Origin: Pseudarthrobacter sp. C4D7
GTDB taxonomy: Bacteria > Actinomycetota > Actinomycetes > Actinomycetales > Micrococcaceae
Reading direction: 5' to 3'
Assembly: GCF_013359725.1 (NCBI RefSeq)
Contig: NZ_JABFMW010000003.1
Coordinates: forward strand, 124,001-188,000
Length of the DNA stretch: 64,000 nt
Below, in pieces: positions 8,946 to 17,436 of this stretch. Positions within the stretch are counted from its first letter, which is position 1, and each line of letters starts with the position of its first letter. The translations under genes and the position numbers were made by a program. The notes under the pieces were generated by a model, which was not told where the DNA came from, ran no database searches, and saw only the letters and a program-made list of their open reading frames with translations.

Positions 8946-9428
8946 ATGAACGTGGACGAAACCAACCTCCCCGGACTGGGCCGCCGGAAGGATTTCATGA
9001 CCGCCTCCGGACGCCGCATCGGCGTGGTGGAGCTCCGGGAAGGCCAGACGGAACTCATCGTCTCCACCTGGGACGACCCCGATACCTGCCAGGCCTCCAT
9101 TCCGCTCACCAGCGATGAAGCAGCCACCCTGGGCAACCTCCTGGGCGGGACGCACCTGGCCATGAAGCTCGCCGAAGAGCACAAGGACGTCCCGGGCATC
9201 GTCACCCGGCAGTTCTCCATTGCGGCGGACTCCCCGTTCCAGAACCAGCCCATGGGCAAGGCGTGTATCCGCACCCGGTGCGGCGTATCGATCGTGGCCA
9301 TCATGCGCGAAGGCGAGGTGCTGCCCTCGCCGGGTCCCGACGTCGTCCTTCACCCCGGCGACCTGCTGGTGGCAGTCGGCACCCAGGAAGGCCTCGACGC
9401 AGCGGCCGACATCCTGCGCCGCGGCTAG
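8946..9428 (+). CDS. Cation:proton antiporter regulatory subunit (RCK_C/TrkA-C, KhtT-like)
   Basis: A 160-residue soluble protein. The N-terminal half is a small alpha/beta domain (IGVVELREGQTELIVSTWDD). Residues ~85-158 form a TrkA-C/RCK_C domain with the usual pattern FQNQPMGKACIRTRCGVSIVAI and LHPGDLLVAVGTQEGL. It lies 6 bp before the antiporter gene and should be its nucleotide- or ion-sensing regulator, as KhtT is for KhtU in Bacillus. The start ATG 8946 has TAGGCT at 8934-8939, exactly 6 nt upstream, and no Shine-Dalgarno, so it is probably leaderless. Confidence 0.85.
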   Translation: MNVDETNLPGLGRRKDFMTASGRRIGVVELREGQTELIVSTWDDPDTCQASIPLTSDEAATLGNLLGGTHLAMKLAEEHKDVPGIVTRQFSIAADSPFQNQPMGKACIRTRCGVSIVAIMREGEVLPSPGPDVVLHPGDLLVAVGTQEGLDAAADILRRG

Positions 9429-9434
9429 TCCCCC

Positions 9435-10616
9435 ATGGACCCGTTGGCCCAGACCCTCGTTGAACTGGGGGCCGTCGTGTTCTGCCTCGGCCTCCTGGCC
9501 CGGCTGGCCGGACGAATCGGCATGTCACCCATCCCCTTCTACCTGCTGGGCGGACTGGCCTTTGGAGCCGGCGGCATCATCAAGCTCGAAGGTATGCACG
9601 AGTTCGCACACCTCTCCGGCGAAATCGGCGTTATCCTCCTGCTGCTTATGCTCGGGCTGGAATATACGGCGGCGGAGCTCTTCACCGGCCTGCGCCGCTC
9701 GTGGCAGGCCGGCGTCCTGGACCTTGTCCTGAACTTCCTGCCCGGCGCCCTGCTGGCCCTTGCCCTGGGGTGGGGCGGGGTGGGGGCCATGGTCATGGGC
9801 GGCGTCACCTATATCTCCTCATCGGGCATCGCGGCCAAGGTGATCACGGACCTTGGCCGGCTGGGCAACCGCGAAACCCCGGTGGTGCTCTCCATCCTGG
9901 TCTTCGAGGACCTGGCCATGGCCGTGTACCTCCCCATCCTCACGGCCACGCTGGCAGGGGTGAGCTTCCTCGGCGGCCTGACCACGGTGGGGATTGCCCT
10001 GGCCGTGGTCAGCGTGGTCCTCATGGTGGCGCTGCGGCACGGGCACCACGTCTCCAAGGCCGTGCACAGCGAGAACTCCGAGGTCTTCCTGCTCAACGTG
10101 CTCGGCGCAGCCCTGCTGGTGGCTGGTGCGGCCTCTGCCATGCAGGTGTCCGCGGCTGTGGGGGCGTTCATGCTGGGGATCGCCATTTCGGGTTCCACTG
10201 CCCACAACGCCACCCGGATCCTCGAACCGCTACGGGACCTGTTTGCGGCCATTTTCTTTGTGGCGTTCGGACTCAACACCGATCCGTCGTCCATCCCCCC
10301 GGTCTTCGGATGGGCACTGGTCCTGGCGGTGGCCACGGCCGGAACAAAGATGCTGACCGGGATCTGGGCGGCAAAGCAGGCCGGAATTGCCCGGCCCGGC
10401 CGCTTCCGTGCCGGGGCTGCCCTCATTGCCCGCGGCGAATTCTCCATCGTGATCGCGGGCCTGGCCGTCGCTTCGGGTGCGGTACCGCACCAGCTCGCGG
10501 CGCTTGCCACCGCCTACGTGCTGCTGATGGCAGTGTTGGGCCCCTTGGCTGCACGGTACGTGGAACCCTTGGCCAGGCCGTTCCTCCGAAGGCCGGCAGT
10601 GGCACCGCAGCTCTAG
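9435..10616 (+). CDS. Cation:proton antiporter, CPA2/KefB-like membrane subunit (KhtU-like)
   Basis: A 393-residue membrane protein with 11-12 helices and the CPA2 Na+/H+ exchanger domain (LLLLMLGLEYTAAELF, then VLVFEDLAMAVYL-type helix). It lacks the C-terminal TrkA-N/RCK domain present in full-length KefB; that function is supplied in trans by the preceding gene. The pair probably exports K+ (or another monovalent cation) in exchange for protons under stress. The ion is inferred from the family. The intergenic gap is only 6 nt, so the two are co-transcribed. Confidence 0.87.
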   Translation: MDPLAQTLVELGAVVFCLGLLARLAGRIGMSPIPFYLLGGLAFGAGGIIKLEGMHEFAHLSGEIGVILLLLMLGLEYTAAELFTGLRRSWQAGVLDLVLNFLPGALLALALGWGGVGAMVMGGVTYISSSGIAAKVITDLGRLGNRETPVVLSILVFEDLAMAVYLPILTATLAGVSFLGGLTTVGIALAVVSVVLMVALRHGHHVSKAVHSENSEVFLLNVLGAALLVAGAASAMQVSAAVGAFMLGIAISGSTAHNATRILEPLRDLFAAIFFVAFGLNTDPSSIPPVFGWALVLAVATAGTKMLTGIWAAKQAGIARPGRFRAGAALIARGEFSIVIAGLAVASGAVPHQLAALATAYVLLMAVLGPLAARYVEPLARPFLRRPAVAPQL

Positions 10617-10653
10617 CCTTCGTCCGCGCCAGGCGGTGCGGGTTTGCGCGCTG

Positions 10654-11229
10654 CTAGATCCTGGTGCGGTGAAAATTCAGGTGGCTGCGGCTGGCGGTGG
10701 GCCCGCGCTGGCCCTGGTAGCGATTTCCGTACTCGCCCTGGCCGTACGGGAACTCCGCGGCCGAACTCAGCCGGAAGAAGCAGAGCTGGCCGATCTTCAT
10801 ACCCGGCCACAGCTTGATGGGCAGGGTGGCCATGTTGGAGAGCTCAAGGGTGACGTGGCCGGAGAAGCCGGGGTCGATGAAGCCTGCGGTGGAGTGCGTG
10901 AGCAGCCCCAACCGGCCCAGGGAGGATTTCCCCTCCAGGCGGGCAGCAATGTCGTCGGGGAGCGTCACAGTCTCGTACGTGGACCCAAGGACGAACTCCC
11001 CCGGGTGCAGGATGAAGGCCTCGTCCTGCTCCACCTCCACCAGCCGGGTCAGCTCGGGCTGCTCCTGCGCGGGATCGATGTGCGCGTACTTGTGGTTGTC
11101 GAACAAGCGGAAGAATTTGTCGATCCGAACATCCACCGAGGACGGCTGGACCATCGCGGGGTCGAACGGTTCCAGCACGATCCGCTGGGAATCAATTTCG
11201 GCACGAATGTCGCGGTCAGAGATCAGCAC
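10654..11229 (-). CDS. dcd: dCTP deaminase (probably dUMP-forming, bifunctional)
   Basis: A 191-residue protein. The catalytic block is intact: [20 protein letters not shown] (residues 100-119) and GHVTLEL with the catalytic Glu at residue 129. The enzyme converts dCTP to dUTP/dUMP for thymidylate synthesis; actinobacterial Dcd of this length (the M. tuberculosis type) also hydrolyses dUTP. The start is GTG 11229, with TAATTT exactly 6 nt upstream on the same strand and no ribosome-binding site, so probably leaderless. It converges on the antiporter gene. Confidence 0.95.
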   Translation of the reverse strand: MLISDRDIRAEIDSQRIVLEPFDPAMVQPSSVDVRIDKFFRLFDNHKYAHIDPAQEQPELTRLVEVEQDEAFILHPGEFVLGSTYETVTLPDDIAARLEGKSSLGRLGLLTHSTAGFIDPGFSGHVTLELSNMATLPIKLWPGMKIGQLCFFRLSSAAEFPYGQGEYGNRYQGQRGPTASRSHLNFHRTRI

Positions 11230-11359
11230 CGTCCCAAATTACCGTATCGGTTATCCACACCCACACTTTCCCGTTGTTGCTGTGGCCTCGTGGGGCTAAT
11301 GTTGCGAATGAACGCCGCCGGAATGGTCTCCCGGATGGCATAACAGAGCTGGGGATGTT

Positions 11360-13093
11360 GTGAATAAATTAGTGGCACCGTCTTTTCTTGGCGTGCTCTG
11401 TGCGTTGGCGCTGGTCTCTTCGTCCACTGCCGCGCCTCCCGCGCCCTTGCCCCACAACCAGGCGGGGGCCGCGAGCATCTCGCTGGCGGCGCCGCTGGTG
11501 CGCGACGCCGGGACGTCCGGCAAGGACGCAAGCTCCGGCGGGAGCCTCACCCCGGCCGTGGATCCGGCCATCCGGGTGGCGTCACCTTTGACGGAGCCCG
11601 CCTCCGCACCGGCCACCACAACGGTGTCCGGTTCTACCGCGGCCCGTACCCCGTCCGCAGGTACCGCCCAGCCCGACACGGAAGCGGCGCCACCGCCGGC
11701 GCCCGCTCCCGTCTCCGCGGCGCCGGCACCGCAGACTGTTTCCATCCCGCCCCTGTGGGCGCCGGACCAGGAGCTGGCGGCGCCCGGTGCCACGCAGCCT
11801 GCGGCTCCCGCGCCTGCTCCCGCGCGCATGTCCACGGAAGCCCTGGTCCCGGACAGCAACTCGGCCGCCATCCTTACCGTCTTCACCAAGATCAACGAGT
11901 ACCGTGTGGCCAACGGCCTGAACAAGGTGAAGTACCACCCCACCGTGGCGGGGTTGTCGCAGGATTGGTCGGACAATATCGCCACCCGTGAAGTGATCGA
12001 GCACCGGGCCAGTTTCTGGACCGACCCACGGGCCATGAGCCCCAACAGCGCCGGTGAAGTCATTGCCATCCGCACCGACCGTGACGCGGCACAGCTCGTC
12101 GAGTGGTGGAAGGGTTCACCCGGCCACAACGCCATGCTCCTGGATCCCCGTTTCAACGTGATGGGCGCCGGGATTTCCTACACAAACTCCACCTACCGGA
12201 TCTGGGGTGTGGTGAACTTCTTTGGCTACACCACGCTTCCGGCGGGCACACTTGATTCCCCGGGCGGCGCCTCATCCGGAGGTACGCTCCCGTCGCCGCC
12301 GTCCAGCCTCTGCGATCCGCTGGTGAAGCACATGCCACCCACCCTCAACCTCGCCGCAGCGGCAATCACCGGCCCGGCCGACCTCGTGTCCGTTGACTCC
12401 GCAGGCCAGCTGCTGAACCGGGCTTCCACCGGGCCCCGCACGTACGCCCCCGCCAAGGTGATCGGCTCCGGCTTCAGCGGGGCGAAGGAAGTCTTCGTCA
12501 CCGACTGGGACCGCGATGGCGCCTACGACGTCCTCACGCAGTGGGCCGGCGGCAACCTCACGTTGTACCGCGGCATCGCCAGTGGCGGATTCCAGGCGCC
12601 CGTCACCCTTGGCGTGGGCGGATGGAACACCCTGACCCTGGCGGTGGGAGGCTGGTGCTCCAACAACAGGATGCCGCAGATCCTGGCCCTGGACGGAGGG
12701 GGAAACCTCTACCTCTACGCCAACAAGGGAACCGGCGACATTGCAGAACGCACCACCGTCGCTACGGGCGTCTACGCGTCCCGGCTGTCCATGGTGGACT
12801 ACGACGGGGACGGCTTCCAGGACATCCTGGGCCTCAGGACCGACGGCACCGTGCAGCTCTACCGCGGGTGGGGCACCACCGCGCTCCGCGCCGAGGCCCG
12901 CGCAACGGTGGCCACCGGCTGGACGGACGTCACGGGAATCCGGGCCCTGCGGAACGTCACCGGGCTGAACTCCACCGGCGTCGCACTCCGGCGGGCCAAC
13001 GACACCGTGCAGTACTGGGACCTGGGTTCCGGGAGCCTCGCGTCGCCGTCGAACGTCCCCGGACCATGGACCGGGCAGCGCCTGGCCCAGTGA
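11360..13093 (+). CDS. Secreted CAP-domain protein with FG-GAP/VCBS repeats
   Basis: A 577-residue protein beginning with a signal peptide (basic start, hydrophobic FLGVLCALALVSSS, Ala-rich cleavage region). Residues ~30-155 are a Pro/Ala/Thr-rich low-complexity linker. Residues ~165-290 form a CAP/SCP domain with NEYRVANGLNKV, an EHRASF histidine, AGEV, and SPGHNAMLL, which keeps the His/Glu tetrad. Residues ~330-570 contain VCBS-like repeats with calcium-type loops DWDRDGAYD and DYDGDGFQD. It is likely exported and cell-wall associated. Bacterial CAP proteins have no settled single function; lipid or sterol binding is known for some. The start is GTG 11360. Confidence 0.85.
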   Translation: MNKLVAPSFLGVLCALALVSSSTAAPPAPLPHNQAGAASISLAAPLVRDAGTSGKDASSGGSLTPAVDPAIRVASPLTEPASAPATTTVSGSTAARTPSAGTAQPDTEAAPPPAPAPVSAAPAPQTVSIPPLWAPDQELAAPGATQPAAPAPAPARMSTEALVPDSNSAAILTVFTKINEYRVANGLNKVKYHPTVAGLSQDWSDNIATREVIEHRASFWTDPRAMSPNSAGEVIAIRTDRDAAQLVEWWKGSPGHNAMLLDPRFNVMGAGISYTNSTYRIWGVVNFFGYTTLPAGTLDSPGGASSGGTLPSPPSSLCDPLVKHMPPTLNLAAAAITGPADLVSVDSAGQLLNRASTGPRTYAPAKVIGSGFSGAKEVFVTDWDRDGAYDVLTQWAGGNLTLYRGIASGGFQAPVTLGVGGWNTLTLAVGGWCSNNRMPQILALDGGGNLYLYANKGTGDIAERTTVATGVYASRLSMVDYDGDGFQDILGLRTDGTVQLYRGWGTTALRAEARATVATGWTDVTGIRALRNVTGLNSTGVALRRANDTVQYWDLGSGSLASPSNVPGPWTGQRLAQ

Positions 13094-13107
13094 CCGCGGG
13101 AACCGGC

Positions 13108-13569
13108 TCAGATGGCCGGCTGGAGTTCCAGGACGTTCTTCAGCCGGTCCAGCTGGGCCACATCTGAACTGACGCGGCGCTGCAGCATCCGGCTAAAGAA
13201 GGTCCACCTGCTGAGGAACCCGAACCGCCCCTCGCGTTTGGCTTCCATGGCGAACCGGACCCGGGTGCCGGCGTCCTCGGTGCTGAGGTAGTAGCCGCCC
13301 CACCGGGTGGCAGGGCCGGAGACCACGTGGAACTGTATCTCTGCGCCAGGCCGGGCATGGGTGATTTCCAGCTCCGCGGGGATGCTCAGCCCGGAGCGGC
13401 CGGCCACCATCTTCCGGTACACGGCGCCCTTGGCTTCGCCGGGGCCCTGCATGAGCTTCACGCTGCGGACGTCGCTGCGCCAGGCGGGAAGGTTGGTGGC
13501 GTCAAGGAGGTACTGGTACACGGCCATGGCGTCGCGCTCTATGAGGACCTCGTGCTCTGCGATTGCCAT
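13108..13569 (-). CDS. SRPBCC family protein
   Basis: A 153-residue protein of the START/SRPBCC helix-grip fold, with the pattern AVYQYLLDATNLPAWRSDV near the N-terminus, a central beta sheet (RFAMEAKREGRFG) and a C-terminal helix. These proteins bind hydrophobic ligands or act as cyclases; no substrate can be read here. ATG 13569 is preceded by AGGAA at about 8 nt. A longer open frame upstream (to 13914) runs across the transposon boundary and is not believed. The gene lies just outside the left end of the inserted element. Confidence 0.8.
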   Translation of the reverse strand: MAIAEHEVLIERDAMAVYQYLLDATNLPAWRSDVRSVKLMQGPGEAKGAVYRKMVAGRSGLSIPAELEITHARPGAEIQFHVVSGPATRWGGYYLSTEDAGTRVRFAMEAKREGRFGFLSRWTFFSRMLQRRVSSDVAQLDRLKNVLELQPAI

Positions 13570-13805
13570 GAAAAAATTCCTGTGGTTGACGTCGGCTGCC
13601 GCAATAGCTGCCTCCCCCAAAGCGGCCGCTACCCGGATCAGGTTAGCCACCGCCCAGCACCCAGGCCTAGCCGGCACCGCCGACGTTATTGAAGAGTTAC
13701 TGGATGACGTTCGGGCCGGCAAGACACGGAGGGGCCGCCGGCCCGTGTTGGCGGGGAGCCTGCAGATCTGCGCTAAGCTAAGTTCTGCCCCGCGCGAGCG
13801 GCGGC
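13570..13805. other. Left flank of the insertion: probable displaced upstream region of tRNA-Gly
   Basis: This stretch between the SRPBCC start and the left target repeat has no convincing gene. It contains GCTAAGCTAAGTT at 13773-13784, with two overlapping -10-like boxes (TAAGCT and TAAGTT), about 22-27 nt before the target repeat. If the element is removed, this sequence sits directly upstream of tRNA-Gly, so it is the likely native promoter region. The -35 is not clear (TTGGCG at 13748-13753 is too far for a perfect fit). Confidence 0.5.
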
Positions 13806-13814
13806 ACTGCGGCT
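13806..13814 (+). repeat. Left copy of 9-bp target-site duplication ACTGCGGCT
   Basis: ACTGCGGCT directly precedes the left tip GGGACTG of the element and is identical to the 9 bases that directly follow the right tip CAGTCCC. A perfect 9-bp direct repeat outside inverted tips is the footprint of DDE transposition. The bases correspond to positions -3 to +6 of tRNA-Gly. Counting one or two bases differently could give 10-11 bp. Confidence 0.85.
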
Positions 13815-13835
13815 GGGACTGGTCAATAATCCCTG
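13815..13835 (+). repeat. Left terminal inverted repeat of the transposon
   Basis: The left end reads GGGACTG, then GTCAATAATCCCTG. The right end, read inward, has the same GGGACTG tip and later TCCAATAATCCCTG (12 of 14 bases alike), but with 12 extra bases between the two parts. The left end therefore carries one internal box and the right end two. Confidence 0.8.
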
Positions 13836-13951
13836 TAGCCCCTAGAACATGCGTAGGCAAAATTCCCTCGAAACGCGCTAAAGCGATTCTGGGAACGCGC
13901 TGCCAAAGACACACAGAAAATCCTGTCGGGATTAGGCGCTATCTTTGAAGC

Positions 13952-14332
13952 ATGGCTAAGAAACCGAACCCCGAGGTATGCGATGTATACGTCGCTGACC
14001 CCACGGAGATCAACGTTCGGGACGACCACAAAGAGAAGATCACCCGTCGATACGGAATTGCGGAAGCTTCAAAGAAATCGTTTACGGTGCAAGCTATTGG
14101 TCGTACCACGGATAAACCACGTGATGACGAGAAGATCACACCCGTCCACTCCCCCAGAAATGATGACATTGGGTTGACTAAGGAGGGATGGTGGATCGTA
14201 CGTTACCGCTGCACGATCCAGAAGGCGCTCTTCAAGGAGGACGTTCTGGATCACAGAGGTGAGCTTGTTAACCCAGAGGCGGATGCATTCACTGATCTTT
14301 GGAACAAGAACTCTGTTCTCGGCTACTACTGA
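13952..14332 (+). CDS. Hypothetical protein (first cargo gene)
   Basis: A 126-residue, charged, soluble protein that I do not recognise. It has no membrane segment or signal peptide. A basic N-terminal half is followed by KEGWWIVRYRCTIQKALFKED and an acidic C-terminus. ATG 13952 has TATCTT at 13940-13945, exactly 6 nt upstream, the leaderless pattern seen in this genome. It begins 137 bp inside the left end of the element and precedes the two-gene peptidase unit on the same strand by about 40 bp, so it may be the first gene of that operon. Confidence 0.6.
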   Translation: MAKKPNPEVCDVYVADPTEINVRDDHKEKITRRYGIAEASKKSFTVQAIGRTTDKPRDDEKITPVHSPRNDDIGLTKEGWWIVRYRCTIQKALFKEDVLDHRGELVNPEADAFTDLWNKNSVLGYY

Positions 14333-14374
14333 TACACTGATTTACTGCCCACTTCACAGATCGGCACGCCTGCA

Positions 14375-15265
14375 TTGAAACTCCTTGATCGCAGCCAGCT
14401 TCCCAGCGAGGCTGTACGAATTATCGACGGCGGCACCCCCGCCGCACCAAAAGCTGGTGACGTGTGGGTGCTGGCAGATGAGATTCAAGACCTTGCTCTA
14501 GGTCTAATTACGCGTGTCCATGACTCCTTCGTGTCTATCCTTCCGATCACCTGCGATGCCGCCGAAGCCAGAGAGCCTGCTTCCATCGTTCGCGCCGCAG
14601 AGTCGCCCATAAATGCAGACATTGCAGTCTGGTCGCCTGCACCAACAGGGATCGGCATGCACCTTCTGGACCGTCGTATCGGGAACCTCTGCTCTGAAAG
14701 CGCAGCACTGAGACTGGAACGATCAGCCTTCGACGACGACGTGGACAGCCCTTTTGAAATGGGCGCTGAGATGGAATCCGATGACACGACCCCATTCATC
14801 GACTTTTTGTTGAGCAGCTTTCGCAAGTTTTGCTTTGATTCGTGGCCGTCTGTCACGGCTGGAGAGGCGGTATTCAAGACAGAAGCTCTCATGGAAGCTG
14901 AAATGACCGCCAAGAAGATTCGTGAAAATTTGAACATTCCTGAACGCGGGGACGCTGCCGACCTCTATCGCGGCGATGCGTTGCCGACTTCTGCACAGAT
15001 ATCCGTAATGCGCGAGATCACGGGTCTCACTGATTCCCAACTCCTTCGTCCGGTCAGTTCTGAAGTAGTAACCGAACTGATGCAACCAACCCACCGGGAC
15101 AAAATCGTAAGCTTGGCAGAGCGCAGGGCGTTGAAGCAGCGTGATGCAAGAAACTTACTCATGCAGAATGCATTGATTGCAGCTCGCAGTTCCAAAGCTG
15201 GCGATGAACGACAAGCGGCGCAAAACCGCATCAACGAAGCGTTTTCGCGTCTGATGCAGGAGTAG
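14375..15265 (+). CDS. Hypothetical protein, partner of the ImmA/IrrE-like peptidase
   Basis: A 296-residue protein that I cannot assign. The frame is closed upstream (stop at 14330) and the only early start is TTG 14375, without a clear ribosome-binding site; a later start is possible. Residues ~25-75 form a small beta-rich segment (PKAGDVWVLADEIQDLALG). Residues ~180-290 are strongly helical and charged, with SLAERRALKQRDARNLLMQ suggesting a coiled or DNA/protein-binding helix bundle. It ends 6 nt before the peptidase gene, whose AGGAG lies in its last codons, so the two are coupled and probably act together, perhaps as substrate or sensor and protease. Confidence 0.6.
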   Translation: MKLLDRSQLPSEAVRIIDGGTPAAPKAGDVWVLADEIQDLALGLITRVHDSFVSILPITCDAAEAREPASIVRAAESPINADIAVWSPAPTGIGMHLLDRRIGNLCSESAALRLERSAFDDDVDSPFEMGAEMESDDTTPFIDFLLSSFRKFCFDSWPSVTAGEAVFKTEALMEAEMTAKKIRENLNIPERGDAADLYRGDALPTSAQISVMREITGLTDSQLLRPVSSEVVTELMQPTHRDKIVSLAERRALKQRDARNLLMQNALIAARSSKAGDERQAAQNRINEAFSRLMQE

Positions 15266-15271
15266 CTGGCA

Positions 15272-16315
15272 ATGCTTACAACTCTTACTGATTACCGACT
15301 TTGGGCACTGCCCCGCAACTACGTTAAAATTGCCGACGCCATGATCCAAGAAATACTGGATTCCGGTGCCGTTTTTGAAGACATTGCGGACGCCCCTGTG
15401 GAGTATGTTGAATCGCGTGGCGACCTTGACGTTATCTTCCATGAGCTGCGGGGAACCAAGGGATGCAATGTTCAGGCGTGCTATGACCCCTACATCGATC
15501 CTCCGGCAATCTTCGTCCACCTAAGCGGAAACACCGGGCGCGACAACTTCAGCGTGTTGCATGAACTTGCCCACCATCAACAACGAGTTGGCGACGCTTG
15601 GGCCGATGTCACTGAAGACATCACTGATCGAGCCTTCATAAAGGAACTTCGCGAGAAGGTCGCCAACAGTTTCGCGTCCAGACTTTTACTTCATGAGGAT
15701 TTGATCGATTCCGCGTTCGGTTCAGGACCTGTAACCGCCGCTGGGGTGAGATGGTTGTTCGATAACTCGGCAGCATCCATGCAGGCATGTCTCTATCGAT
15801 CCCTTGAACTTGAAGGAAATAGAGTTGTCATGCAGGCAGACTCTGACGGCAGGCTGTTCTTCAGCGCGGCAAATAGCGATGAGCTATTCCCACCCCACAA
15901 GGATAAAACTCAGGAAGAGATCGCTCGCTCCTTCGACCGTCTACAGGCTAGCGCGGACGGAAGCTTAGTTGTCCGTGGCGGGTACGGTATCCAGCATCTC
16001 AGCGGAAAGAGCTACACCAACGTTGTACTCGACATGGTTCTGTGCGACGGGTGCGTTCTCGTGATTGCCACCAAGGGACGCAGCGAGCAATTCGCCTTCA
16101 GTGACGACGGCGAGTACTACCAAGGCTCCGTCTGCCATGACAGCTTCCTGATCAAGGACTCTCCCGGTAGGTGTTCTACCTGTAACGAGCCGAAATGCTC
16201 GAAGTGTAAATCCTGTGGATGCCCTGACAAGCAGCCTCCGCCATGCACCCGATGCTTTATGCTTTTGTCCGTTAATGACGTGCGTGCAGGGCTGACCGCA
16301 CACGAGTATTGCTAA
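15272..16315 (+). CDS. ImmA/IrrE (M78)-type metallopeptidase with cysteine-rich C-terminal tail
   Basis: A 347-residue protein. The zinc site is seen as HELAHH (His97, Glu98, His101), with the third ligand in LREKVANSFASRLLL (Glu128), exactly the ImmA/IrrE arrangement. Residues ~215-290 form an additional beta-rich domain. The last 47 residues hold nine cysteines (301, 304, 309, 312, 315, 317, 325, 328, 347) in CxxC-like pairs, suggesting a zinc-ribbon tail not found in plain ImmA. Family members cleave repressors (ImmA, IrrE) after a stress signal. RBS AGGAG is 9 nt upstream of ATG 15272. A role as a damage- or phage-triggered protease in this element is inference. Confidence 0.82.
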   Translation: MLTTLTDYRLWALPRNYVKIADAMIQEILDSGAVFEDIADAPVEYVESRGDLDVIFHELRGTKGCNVQACYDPYIDPPAIFVHLSGNTGRDNFSVLHELAHHQQRVGDAWADVTEDITDRAFIKELREKVANSFASRLLLHEDLIDSAFGSGPVTAAGVRWLFDNSAASMQACLYRSLELEGNRVVMQADSDGRLFFSAANSDELFPPHKDKTQEEIARSFDRLQASADGSLVVRGGYGIQHLSGKSYTNVVLDMVLCDGCVLVIATKGRSEQFAFSDDGEYYQGSVCHDSFLIKDSPGRCSTCNEPKCSKCKSCGCPDKQPPPCTRCFMLLSVNDVRAGLTAHEYC

Positions 16316-16461
16316 CCGGACCCGAATCGATTGCTGCGGCGCTTGGCGCGCTCCTGACATCTCATGCGGACTGCTTGAATGGCGGGATTAGCCCCTAGGG
16401 CGTTCACAAGCGCGAACGGCTAAACAGGAAAACAGATGCTTGGCATTCCCTACGCCACTTC

Positions 16462-17400
16462 TCAACACTGCCCCAGATTCAAATGCTCAAGGTTTGCCGT
16501 TTGGGGGAGATCGGTAAGCTGACGAGCCATCAACACCTCAGGACACTTGCGTATCCGGTCGGCAACTTCGTCTCCAAAAGCGATGGCTCGTTGTTCAAGG
16601 AAGTCACCCAAGTACTTCGACTGGACTACCTCGATTTTAATGTTTGCCCGCATATTCTTGGAGTGCACCTGACGCATCACATTTGTCCATGGCACCTCTG
16701 CGGCAGCAACGTCGTTTGCATCAGTGTTGACTTCGAATATCTTGTTCGAAGTTACGAGGATTGGCAGGGTTACTGAGTTGTGGGACTGCTCATGATCCTG
16801 AAACGCTTCTCGCGCACGGTTTGAGTTTATGCGCTTAAAGGTGTTCACTGCCTTTGTTAGCGGCATCACAATGCCGTCGAAGATATGTGAATTACCAGCG
16901 AACCATTCGGAGCCTTTGCGCTCAAGAGAGATGAGTTGATTACCAACGAAGGAATCGCTCGTAGGACTGCCCGGAGCATCGGATAATCCGAGTAAGTCCC
17001 AGATCGGTCTATGTTCCTCTACTTCCAATCCCGAAATTTGCGGGTGTGGCATCTTACCCACGTTGAATCCAGAAGTCCAAAAGGATGCACCGCTCCGCAT
17101 CTGTCGTTTCTCGTACTCAGTTGCAGCATGCCCTACGACTACATATGGAGACTTCGGATTCTTGCATTCGATAATTAGCCGCATGCCAAAAACGCAGTCG
17201 AATCTATCGTGGATGAAGAAAGGCTTCCAGCCTAAGACATCGATCTCCCGCGATTTACCCTCGTCGGGGTCTTGGTATGCCCGAGAGATGGCAGCATCGA
17301 ATCCAGCGGACTCAACTATCCTTCGAACTTCCTGCTCAAGCAGGAAGCCCGTCACTTGTAGTGCGCTCAGGACCTCATCAGGAGAAGGATCAGCCGCCAA
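16462..17400 (-). CDS. PD-(D/E)XK-fold nuclease-like protein at the end of the hsd operon
   Basis: A 312-residue soluble protein. Residues 14-35 form a helix (TGFLLEQEVRRIVESAGF) followed by REIDVLGWK with Asp54, then MRLIIECKNPK with Glu78 and Lys80. Helix-D-(beta)-ExK is the restriction-endonuclease core. The C-terminal ~200 residues are unassigned. It starts 36 bp after the hsdR stop on the same strand and so is read with the type I operon. It is not a usual hsd component and could be an extra nuclease, a helper or an antitoxin-like partner. It converges on the peptidase gene. Confidence 0.7.
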   Translation of the reverse strand: MAADPSPDEVLSALQVTGFLLEQEVRRIVESAGFDAAISRAYQDPDEGKSREIDVLGWKPFFIHDRFDCVFGMRLIIECKNPKSPYVVVGHAATEYEKRQMRSGASFWTSGFNVGKMPHPQISGLEVEEHRPIWDLLGLSDAPGSPTSDSFVGNQLISLERKGSEWFAGNSHIFDGIVMPLTKAVNTFKRINSNRAREAFQDHEQSHNSVTLPILVTSNKIFEVNTDANDVAAAEVPWTNVMRQVHSKNMRANIKIEVVQSKYLGDFLEQRAIAFGDEVADRIRKCPEVLMARQLTDLPQTANLEHLNLGQC

Positions 17401-17436
17401 TGCTCAACCCTTCTGCGGAGTTTTCACTAAATGGCA

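Noticed and set aside
13307..13948. Plus-strand frame crossing the left transposon boundary
   Set aside because: It joins antisense of the SRPBCC gene to transposon sequence. Its ATG 13568 would be back-to-back with the SRPBCC start. Composition changes in the middle at the insertion point.
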